Shown piece by piece: positions 46,833-57,400 of a stretch of DNA of 64,000 nt. Every line of letters starts with the position of its first letter. Position 1 is the first letter of the stretch. The stretch is from assembly GCA_907165135.1 (NCBI GenBank), contig OU015569.1, positions 9,424,501 to 9,488,500 on the forward strand. The letters run 5' to 3'. The notes beneath the pieces were generated by a model, which was not told where the DNA came from, made no database searches, and was given only the letters and a program-made list of their open reading frames with translations. The stretch comes from Oikopleura dioica (taxonomy: Eukaryota; Chordata; Appendicularia; Copelata; Oikopleuridae). Made by a program: the position numbers and the translations under genes.

Positions 46833-49800
46833 ATGTCGTTTTCGAAGTTGCCACGAGTTTTGATATCCGAGGAAGCTTCCAAAGCAAAGAACCCTGGCCC
46901 AGGCGACTATGATCCAAAAGAAATCGACCGCTCAATCGCAGGTACCCTTGGTCTACTAGGATTTCTATAAAGCTTTTCTAGTGAGGATCGCGCCGAAGGG
47001 TACCCAGCAAGCAAAGAGATCGTTGGCTACTAAACCCAACTATCTCAGCAAGAAAGACGTATCCGGTGTAAGGAAGAAGCTGGATAGCAATGTCATGATT
47101 TCTAAAGTCCGACTCCAGCAGCTTACTGTGCAAGCTCAGCAATTCAAGGAAGGAGGAAAAATAATTCAAATTTATTATGTTCTTCGATTACTGTAGTAAG
47201 AATATCTTCTTTCAACCTCTTGAAAGGATGACAACGATATTCTGAAGAAGACTCTGGATAGCGTCGAAAAGGAGCGAAACCAAAGCTGGACACAGCTCAA
47301 AGAAAAAAAGGCCTCTCTAAAAGAGATGGAAGCCAGGCTCGAATTCTACGAGCAGCAAAAAGTTGAGCTTGAGAACGAGCTTGCATCGAAAACCGAATTA
47401 TTGGATAAAGAAAAAGAACGAGCGAACTCTGTTGGCGACACCCTAGCTGAAATGAAGAGCAAGTTCTCGGCGCTAACACTCGATTCCGAGTCACAGGAAG
47501 AAGAAAAAAGTAGACTCACTGCGGACTTATCCATCAAAATAGCTTCGTTGGAAAAAGCACAAAGCGAGATTGAGCACCTGAAGCAGGTTATTACAGAGCT
47601 GCGTTCAAGGATTGACTTCAACGAGAAAGAGCAAAGGGAAACGACGCAAAGATGTCTAGGAATGGAGTTAAAGCTGGCTAACTTTCTTATTTGTATTAAA
47701 TATGGAAGCAAAAATGTTGCGGTAGAACGGAAACAATTTAACTCTTGATAGACCTTGAGCTCGAAATCACGGAATGCAAGATTGACCTCCAGAATGCTCG
47801 ACAATCCTTCGCCGAGTTGGAAACTGACTACTCAATCAAAGATCAAAAGCATACCGCCACCATCGAATCTTTGAAACGCGAACTTGAGACTGAAAAATGC
47901 AAATACGAAACTCAAGTAGCAAAATTAGAGAGCGACCGCGTACGCGATGCTGAACAACACCAGTGCGAAGTTGTGGCACTCCAGACTCAGTTAGACAACT
48001 GGGAAGACATCTCGAGAAATTACGAGACTGAACAGAAAAAAAATCTTGCGGATATCGTCGCGCTTCAGGAGGAACTAGGCGTTCTGACAAAGGATTTCGA
48101 GAATTGCAAAGCTGACCGCGCAATTCTAATGAAACAAGTTGAAGTCGGCAACGAATTCGAGCTAAAGTGCGAGGCACTGCTAGAAGAGAATGCCGAACTG
48201 CAATTGAATCTGCACGATACAAGAGAACAAATGAAAGAGCTCGTCGAGCAGCAAGTAACATACGAGGACGAACTGGAGGAGCATTTCGAAGCTCTCATGC
48301 GAAATGTGGAAGGTTAATTCCATGAATCATTTAAATACATCTATTCAAAGCGTTTTTAGATCTGGACGAAGCCAAGTCAAAACTATCGGAACTAGAGAAC
48401 GAGCGAGACGTAATTGTCCGCGAATTGCAAATGTCCAAAGAAGCAAACGAATCTGTTGAGGCAGAACTGCAGAAGAGAATCAGCCAGGTCAACGACTCAG
48501 TTGTCGGTGGACTGATCAAAAAAGATGCTAGCGATGAGAAATACAACCGGTTGAAATCATCCGCGATGAAACAAGAAAAGGTCTTCTACGAGAAGATGGA
48601 AGGATTGACCAAAAAAATGAAAGAAGAAGAACGTCGTTTCAAGCAAATTATCGCTGATAGAGATGCCTTGCTCAAGTACAAAGACGACGAAAACACTCGT
48701 TTGCGGGTAATAATTGCATTCTTTTGCTTTTGTTTATTCACGAGTTGTAGAAAGCTGAATTTGAGAAGAAACAGTTGCACGAGATGGAGGTCAAAGAGCT
48801 CAAGCTTGCCCTTGAGAATGCCAGGGCAGAACAGAGTTTGAAATTTTCGAGACTCGCGAGCGGCTCACTTGAGAGCGGGCGAGCACGAGCATGATGCTCT
48901 TTGTGCTCCCGAGCGCATATATTTCAGCGTTCGCGCTCTTTGTGCTCGCGAGCACATTTCATTACGCGCTCTCGCTCTCCTGGCTCCCGAGCACTGGTCA
49001 AATTTTGCTCTCGCTCGATTGGCTCCCGAGCTGAAAAATCTGACTCGCGAGCAGCTTTCAAGAGCCTAAAATGATTCGACGACCCCGTAACTACTTCCAA
49101 ATGAGTCCCTCTCACAGGAGTTAGCACTTGGCGGTGGGCATCTTTTATCTGTTTACTCTCGGCTTTTCGCGTTCCGCTGCCGAGATTACGGACCTAATGA
49201 AGCTTGCACAAATCGGAAACACGAAAAATTGATCCACGAGAGAAATTTATCCATGAAAATGAATAATAACGCAAAAAATTGTTCCTTTAATTTTGCTCGC
49301 GAGCCGCTCGTGAGTCAATTCCATGGCGAGCACGAGAGCAGCCGCTCCCGCTCGTCTAGCTCCCGAGCATTGCCGACATATGCGCTCGTGCTCTCCGCGC
49401 TCGCGAGCGGTTTCAAATTTGGGCTCGCGCTCTTTTGGCTCTCGAGCAACTTTATTTTCATGCTCCCGCTCCCCTGCTCTCAGAGCAATGATAAATTTTT
49501 GCTCTCGCTCTTTGCGCTCGCGAGCATTTGCGAGCATTTCAAACTCTGGGGCAGAACTCGATCTTCAAACTCAACGAAACAATAATTTTGCAGCGCGCGA
49601 TGAACTAGCAACTAAAGTGGACGACGCAATTATAGAAGAGTTCAACGCCGAGAAAAATGTACTTGTTGAGCAAAACCAAAACTTACAAAAGGAGCTTGGG
49701 TCTTGATAAAAAAACATTTGTAATTTCTCATCATCGTCATCGCCTAATTAATTGATTTGTGTGTTCATATTTTGAGTGTTGTAGTGACCCGTCTAACAGA

Positions 49801-49976
49801 GTCTGAATGAAACTGAGCGCAAGTTGTCGTCCACGATGGGCCACACTAATCACTTGCAAAAAATCAAGTACACGGAGCGCTTACGCCAGGAAAACACCAA
49901 TTTCCGGGAGAAGAATGCTGAACTCGAGCGCCAAGTCAAGAAATTGAATGCGCGCATCAAGGTTCTAACAAACTAA
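46833..49976 (+). CDS. HMMR/RHAMM-like coiled-coil spindle protein, interrupted by a TIR element
   Basis: The start MSFSKLPRVLISEEASK followed by NPGPGDYDPKEID resembles the N-terminus of HMMR (MSF, then SPGAYD), which binds microtubules. The rest is almost continuous coiled coil over about ten exons, and the last exon ends LQKIKYTERLRQENTNFREK and KLNARIKVLTN, comparable with the C-terminal centrosome-targeting leucine zipper of HMMR. Expected role: spindle pole and centrosome organisation. An element at 48832-49549 interrupts a coiled-coil exon; with it removed, ALENARAE continues directly as LDLQTQRNNN. The neighbouring CDK5RAP2-like gene acts at the same organelle. Exact exon edges are approximate; the terminal exon uses an AGAG acceptor in phase 2 (T-CTG-AAT). 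Confidence 0.75.
48832..49549. mobile_element. TIR element inside HMMR-like coding exon, TSD GGCAGAA
   Basis: The element begins CAGAGTTTGAAAT and ends ATTTCAAACTCTG, an inverted pair. GGCAGAA is present on both sides (48825-48831 and 49550-49556). Each half carries tandem units of about 40 bases built around GCTCGCGAGC and GCTCTCGCTC, giving many small palindromes, with an AT-richer, unique middle (about 49070-49300). There is no transposase frame. The ends are similar to those of the element in UNC79 (CCAGAGTTCAAAAA). A GT at 48836-48837 inside the TIR and the AG at 49553-49554 in the TSD would splice it out in frame (CAG A | AA CTC). Confidence 0.9.
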
Positions 49977-50360
49977 CCAATTTATTTGATTATCTATAAG
50001 TCTTTTCTTCTTGGCAATTTGAGTTACTTCTCAAACTCTGCTAAGTAGAAGATTATTAGATACTAACACTAACCTGGATATTTCTTAGGCGCTAGATACA
50101 TCTATTATTGCTGGATCTGAGCACTTCTTCCCTCAATCATCGAAAAACTAACCTATCTCAGGGTCTTCACTTGCACCACATTCCATTTATTTCTACTGCC
50201 CATTAGACAACATTCTTTTGCTTCACTAACCAACCTTCCCTTAAAGGTTCCAAAGAATAAAACCCATGTTCACACAATGAATCTGAATGTAAGACCTTAA
50301 CTCTAAGGGTTTACGTCAACTTTCTTCTATCAAATTTATTTCGACAAGCAGGATTTGTTT
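49977..50360. other. 3' flank, no supported gene
   Basis: Downstream of the HMMR-like stop; an AATAAA near 50246 is a likely polyadenylation signal. No frame is supported. Confidence 0.4.
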
Positions 50361-50543
50361 TCATCGCAGGAGCAATTTCAATTCAAACGCTTTTCTATGA
50401 TTGTGGCGAAGCTCTATTTTGTCATTTGTATTAAAAAAACATTCAAAAAGCCGTAACAATCTCCATCTGGACAAGAGCAGCTTTTCATTCGCCCTTATAG
50501 AGAGTTTGTCGACGCAAGTCTGCAGATCATTGCAATCAGGCAT
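50361..50543 (-). CDS. Small frame downstream of a TM protein (candidate)
   Basis: ATG at 50543 opens MPDCNDLQTCVDKLSIRANE and runs 60 codons. It is basic and helix-prone, with no recognised family. It follows the small membrane-protein frame on the same strand and could be a separate short gene, a second cistron or a shadow of its 3' exon. Confidence 0.25.
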   Translation of the reverse strand: MPDCNDLQTCVDKLSIRANEKLLLSRWRLLRLFECFFNTNDKIELRHNHRKAFELKLLLR

Positions 50544-50570
50544 GTTTAAAAATCGAAGATAAAGATTCAA

Positions 50571-50802
50571 CTAACTCTCTCCTTCGTCGAGGAATCCAGT
50601 TCTCTTGCAAGTCTTTCGAAGGATAGATGTTTCGTATTTTCTGCGTTTTTGAATGTCGATGTTCAACCTAAGGAGAAACTAAAAATGTATAATTTCCGCA
50701 AAGCAGGATAAGTACAATAAGAATAGAGAAAATAAACAATCCAACGACGAAGCCCATAATTATTCTCTGCCATTTAGGAAATTGAAGTAAGAAGTCGGAC
50801 AT
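50571..50802 (-). CDS. Small single-pass membrane protein with a possible GA-AG intron
   Basis: ATG at 50802 starts MSDFLLQFPKWQ, then a strong membrane span (IIMGFVVGLFIFSILIVLIL). Read straight, the frame stops 44 codons in. If GAAATTATAC...TCTCCTTAG is removed as a GA-AG intron of about 29 bases, the frame continues into GLNIDIQKRRKYETSILRK and a stop at 50571. This gives a short extracellular N-terminus and a basic cytoplasmic tail. GA-AG introns are reported for larvaceans, so both readings are possible. It does not resemble a family I can name. Confidence 0.45.
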
Positions 50803-51438
50803 CGCCTAAATCGACGAGTAAAACGAGACAAGTTTCAACTACTTCTCGATAGAGAGTACTTGTCTTGTTAGAATACACGTTTACCCATCCTCAGCGAATA
50901 AATAATTGAAAACAGGGATTTTTTTCACTTCTTATCTTCATACATAATAATTAACTACCAATAATCTCATGCGATAATTTTAAAATAACTAGAAAATATG
51001 AAAAATATAAATACTGCTCCACAGGTTAAAGAATTCCGAAATTTTTTGACAGAATATTCATGTATGTAAAGAACAAAACGACGATGGAATATGCTCGACA
51101 AGTGGAGACTGCTCGGGCAGGAGAACAAATCCTCATTATCTCCGGTATCAAAATCTTCTGACATGTTCGGAGTTTATCTGCGGCAGTGATCGTCGCACGG
51201 CGGGAAGATAATTATCTTCCTAACGCCCGAGCCATCGCTAAAAGGAATATTCGAAGCTCAGAAACCGACTCGCGAGATCAGAAGTCGCCATGCGGAGTCC
51301 TTTCAGGCCGAGATTTTATATTTTTGACATATTTTACAATTTACAATTAGAGAAATCATAGATGATTAGTTTCAGAAAAAACGTTTGAATAGAGAGAGTG
51401 CGACTTTAAAAGAGATAACAAAAATAGAAACAGTTTGA
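50803..51438. other. Intergenic, no supported gene
   Basis: AT-rich, with a short 23-base motif (51083-51105) also seen at 3760-3782. The minus-strand frame 50967-51164 overlaps it and has no other support. The first exon or exons of the giant EGF gene may lie in the right part but were not resolved. Confidence 0.35.
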
Positions 51439-51441
51439 ACC

Positions 51442-54400
51442 TCGCTTACAGTAGGACTTTCAAATGGTTTCTCCTGTGGATAGGGATTGAGACGATAGGT
51501 AGATATGTCGACCCGAACGAGCTTCTTAACCAACGACCGATTCTGGCTATTGAAAAAACAGTTGTACCAGGTATGTACCATCGCAGTCTTAAAATGACTT
51601 CTTACTTCGCATGGTTAAGGTGATAGGCCATGGACAAACGAAGACCTGGCTTACTATTTGTACGATAATGCACCCGCCGATTACAACGTGAAAGTCCTTG
51701 GGTTTACAGACATCTCTGGATACTCGGATTCTAGCGGAGGACGTGTGCGTCGTGGATCGGAGAGCAAGAAAAAAGCAGCAAAGAAAGCTGCCAAACTTGC
51801 TAAAGAAGAAGACGGCGGCTCTAAAAAGAAGAAGAAGAAAAAGTCTGAAGCAACTTCTACCTCAGCGGCAGCAACTGAAACATCAACCACCACTTCCACA
51901 TCCACTACCAGTACTACCAAAACAAGTACTACAACAACAAGTACTACAACAACAACCACAACAACTACCACAACAACTACCACAACAACCACCACAACAA
52001 CCACCACAACAACCACCACAACAACCACAACAACAACCACAACAACTACAACCACAACTACTACAACCACAACTACTACAACCACAACTACTACAACTAC
52101 TACTACTACAACAACCACAACAACGACTTCTACAACATCTACAACTACGACCAGTACAAATACTACCACCACAACAACTTCTACCTCTACGACAACACCA
52201 GCTACTACACCTAAGAAAAAGAAATGGAAGAAAGAGCAAAAGAAAAAGAAAAAAGCTGATCGTGGCAAGAAAAAGAAAAACAAGATCACTTTCGACGCTC
52301 TCGACATTGCTTCTCGGCGATCACTTTGGGCCCAAAAGAAGCAAGAACAGACTCCAGTCAATGCCGATTACTACAGTTACGCTATTATCCTGGAGATCAG
52401 CGTCAATAGAGATTATAGCAGCTTTGCTTACGCTACCCTCGAAAAATTCATGGATTTCATTGGCACGCGTTCTGCTTCCCCTGAAATTGCTTTCGAAGGT
52501 GAAAACGAGTTTCTTGAATACGCAGACAGCTGTGGAATTAATGTCGATGATTACGTTGATGACACTGAATACTTTATCGAAGTTCTGGAAATCGACTCTA
52601 CTGTCGTTGATGTTGATGATCTTATCGCAGTTCGTGATGCTTTGTACAGTGATCTTCCAGAAAGCTTTATGGTGGAAGTTATTCAGCTTGCTGAGGTCAT
52701 TGACCAAGAGACAATGTGGATGAGTGGAAACGAAACAGAGTCCTCTTACGTCGTTGTTGCTGCTGTCACCTTCCCAGAAGTCAGCTTTGCTCGACACGAT
52801 GCTGACTTGCTTGCGTTCCGAACATACATGTACATGAGTGGACGTGGTGTTCTTACAAAATTTGACGCTGCTTTCTTCGACACTGTGGAAGAGCTTGACC
52901 TTGCAGATGCTATTCCAGATTATGAAAATCCTTGCGATAGTCATATCTGCTCCGGTGATTTGGTTTGCAAACTCACTGATTCTACAGAAAGCATGACTCC
53001 TGTCCCATACTGTGGTTGCCCAGATTACACTGTGTCTATCAATGCCGCCAGTGATCAATGTGTGACTGCAGGCCAATTTGTGGAAACTTTGGTTGTCGAA
53101 AGTTTGACTGCTTTGACTCCAGATGCAATTTTCGACGAGTTTTACAGTCAATTCACAGCTTATGGTATTCGAATCAAAGCTTTCGACTATAAGGAGGGCA
53201 ACTCTACTACGTGGTCTATGGACGGTATGGACTCCATTTGCGTGTTGGCAGAGATATCAGATCTAAGCGAAACTGATGGCTCTTTTGGAGGATTTGTAGA
53301 TGCTCTCTCAGCAGAAGGACGAGACGTTTATTTGGACACTGATGCTCAATTTTATCTTGACATAAGTCTTTGTGGTCTTGACTGGACCCAAGAGGAATGC
53401 CCAGTTAATCAAGAACCAAGCAAGTGTCCTCAGTGTGATGACACCTGTGAGGATATTTCCATGGGTGGCGGACATGACATGTGCGGTGAGCAATGCGAAG
53501 GAGGCTGTGCATGCAAGCCTGGCTATGCTCGATACCAGGTGACTGACGATGGCGAAAAGACTGACGCTATGTGCATCCCAATCAATCAGTGTCCTCTCGA
53601 GTGTGGTGCTAACTCTAAGTACTCCGCATGCGAATACGGCTGTGAAGCTACTTGCGCAGATCCATTCAAAATTTCTTGCCGTGAACAAGCATCTTCTGTC
53701 TTTGGCAAAAACAACGGATGCGAAGCTCGGTGCGTCTGTGACGATGGTTTCATCAAGAACGAATCCGGTGAATGCGTTCCGATGACTGACTGTCTTACAT
53801 GTCCATCGAACTCTGTCGATGCAGAGTGCTTTGACGAATGTGCCGCTACCTGTGACGAGCCTGATTTTACATGCACTGAGTATCCCACTTCTTGTACAGC
53901 TGGATGTGACTGTAGCGATGGATACGTTAAGGATTTTTTCCATCCTTTCGCCCCATGTGTCCCCGTTGATGAATGTGATACTACCTTCGAGTGTCCAGAA
54001 TTTATGATTCCTGATAGTTGCGCGAACAATGCTTGCTATGATACCTGCGAGTCGTGGAGTCTTGACAACGTTAACGTTTGCCCCGCTCAACGATATGCCG
54101 AGTGTGAGATGGGCTGTGTCTGCGCCCCCGGTTACGTTCGACACTCCGAAAAAGATGACAAATGTATCCCTACTTATGAATGTAATGCTGTGACAAAATC
54201 TCTTGACTCAATTGATTTCGTCTATGTCGGCGAATCCTCCACTATTGACGCCGCTGATCTTGAAGCACTCAACGCGATCGCGGATGAGTTTACGGAAGAT
54301 GTTGTTCTCAAAATTTCATCTTTCGGAGTTGAGACAAGCGAACAAGTTAGATACGGAGATTCGGAATATTTCTTCGCTGCACGATATGTCTTCCCATCCA

Positions 54401-57400
54401 GTTCTCCTCATATTTATGATGATATCTATGGCAGCCTTGAAGTTATTATGGATTTTTCTAGTGCATACATTAAAATCGAAGGAACATCTGAGTTCCAACA
54501 GTGCGTCACTGGTTATGAGCTTCTGTTTGAGTGTATTTACGACGACTGTCGAGGTGAGCTTTGTCTTCAACCAAGCACCTCTTGTCCCGACGGAACATAT
54601 TGCCGAGAGACGTCTGAATTCGATCTTGCTGGTGAACCACTCGGTGAAGTCAGCTATGAGTGTGAGTGTGATATTGAAGGTGAAACACTCACCGCTGCTG
54701 ACACTTGTGTCGCTGGTAAATTAAACCGATTCACTGTGCTTGAACTGGTCCAACAAAATTTCTGCGCTTTCAGGCATTACCCACAATCTGAACTCATTGC
54801 GATGGCTGAAGATGTTCTTTACGGCGATCTTCCAGAAGGTCTCAAGTTCAATGTTCTTAACGTAGCGATCAATTTTAAACGATGCGCGCAACTTGATGCT
54901 GCTCGACGAAACTTTGCCAGAACCATCCATTTCGCTCCTTTTGAAGCCGTCATTGTTTCGAAACGTAAAAATATCCCAGGCAGTCAACTGGTCTTGAATG
55001 AATGGATCGAGAATACCGGAAGACGAGTCTATGATTCTAAAGATGCTGAATCTATGGTCATTGTTGAAAATAACGACTTGTGGGAGGTTATTCCGCTCAC
55101 TCCAGACGTTGAATGTCCTAGGGGAGAAGTTTTCAATGTTTGTGCTTCCGACGCTTGTCAGTCAACTTGTGAAAATCACGCCAATGAGGATGCGTGTTCC
55201 GACCCCGACACTGACTGCGCGGGGCCGGGTGTCTGTGCTTGTCCTGATGGCATGGCTCGAATAATCGATGATGGACCGTGTGTTTTCATTGACAGTTGTC
55301 CACACGTTAAGTGTAATGAAGACCCTGGACTCGAGTTCAGCTACGATACCTTGTCTTGTGAAGATATTGACGAATGTGCTGACGGTACAGTCTGTGGTGA
55401 TGCTGAGTGTGTCAATACTTTTGGATCTTTCTACTGCGAGTGTGATGAGGGTTATCAATTCAACGAGCAGGACGACACTTGTGAGGATATCAACGAATGC
55501 GCTATGCGTGAGGTACTCTGTGGTGATTTTACCGAGTGTGAAAACACTGATGGTAGCTACATCTGCACTTGTGGCGACGGATTCAACTGGGATGAGAGCG
55601 GAGCTTGTTCGAATGTTAACGAATGCCGATTGAACACCGACGATTGCGACGAAACACAATTCTGCGTCGACATTCCTGGTGGATATTTGTGCCCCTGCTT
55701 GCCAGGTTACGAAGAAAGCGGTTCTTCTTGCGCTGATATTGACGAGTGTCTTTTCGACTATGTCTGTGATAGTGATGACAATATGAATTGTGAGAACACT
55801 GACGGCTCCTACGAATGCGTCTGCGAAGACGGTTACATATACAATGGCGAGTCATGTCAAAACATTGATGAATGCGCAATCGGAAAGAGCGAGTGCGATC
55901 ATCGGGCTGGCGAAGACTGTGTTGATAATGAAGGAAGTTATGATTGTGTCTGTGCTCAAGGTTTCAGCCGAAACGAAACCTCTGATGATTGCGATGACAT
56001 CAATGAGTGCGAAAATGATGATTTCGATGTTTGCGGACAAGGAACTGTCTGTGTTAATCTACCTGGCTCATACGAGTGCCGATGTAACGATGGATACGCT
56101 CTCGTTAACAACCGATTCCTCCAAGATGTTTGCGTCGACATCGATGAATGCAACTTGAACCTGGATAACTGCAACCGAGAGAGCTATTGCCTCAATACTG
56201 ATGGATCCTTTGAGTGTCATTGCCGAGAAGGCTATGTTGGCAAGGATAATATCTGTCGAGACATTGACGAATGTAACACTGCTGCTAATGACTGCGATTG
56301 GCCAGATGTGTGCTTAAATACAGTCGGCAGTTTCGAGTGCGTCTGTGCCTTCGGATTCGAAGATGTAGGCGGTGAGTGCGTTGATATTAACGAGTGCGAA
56401 GTTGGAACAACGAACTGCGACTATGCATCTGGTGCACAGTGCAATAACGTCGACGGAGGTTTTACTTGTTACTGCTCGAGCGGTCTTACAGGTCTCGGTG
56501 TCATTGGATCTCCATGCGAGCCCTCACCATGCGAAGAAAATGAAGTCGAAAATGATTGTGCAAACAGAGAGTGCGTCATTGACTGTCTTTCGGAGCTCAA
56601 TAACAAACCACCAACATGTCCTGACGATACCGTTGAATGCCAAACCGGGTGCTTATGTGCGGGCGGTTTTGTTCGTAAATTCCCTGGAGGTCCCTGCGTT
56701 GAACTCGCTACTTGCGAATGTCCGCCATCTTACGAACTTACAGCTAATGGATGTGAAGACATTGATGAATGTGACGCTGGTACCCACGGTTGTGTTGAAG
56801 AGAACCAGTATTGTTACAATACTATCGGTAGCTACATGTGCAAATGTGAGGACGGTTACAGATTCAACATGGGAAGCTGCACTGATGTCAATGAGTGTCA
56901 GACTGGTGAACCTTGTGGTCCACATGGAATTTGCACGAATACAGATGGCGACTTTTCATGTGCTTGCAAAGATGGTTACGAGCTTGATACTACCACTGGA
57001 ATCGATTGTTATGATATTGATGAATGTGACGACGGTGTTTGTGGAGATGATAAATGCACAAATACTGATGGAGGTTTCCAGTGCAGTTGTGCAGCTGGAT
57101 ATGCGATGTCTGATGACGGCTGTGTAGATGTCGACGAATGTACTATTATCAACGACTGTAATCGAAATTCTGAATGTGTCAACACAGAAGGAAGCTACGA
57201 GTGCATCTGTTTTGACGGATATGAATTGAGAGAAAACAAGGAGGGTAATATGAAGTGTCTTAACGCAGACGAGTGCGAGCTTGGCACTTCTGACTGTGAT
57301 GAGATCACTGAGTTCTGTAAAGATACTCTTGGCTCATACGAATGTCTTTGCCAAGTCGGTTTCGAACATGACTCATCCGATGAATGCGTTGACGTTGACG

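Noticed and set aside
49247-49585. Frames rich in Arg/Glu or Ser/Leu on both strands within the HMMR-like gene
   Set aside because: Generated by the tandem GCTCGCGAGC repeats of the inserted element, not host coding.
51681-52361. Minus-strand poly-Val and Cys/Gly frames opposite the Thr tract
   Set aside because: Antisense reading of the ACN triplet repeat; the plus strand is the coding one.
53308-54144. Long minus-strand frame opposite the giant EGF/TIL gene
   Set aside because: Shadow frame of a codon-biased Cys-rich gene; no domain in this direction.
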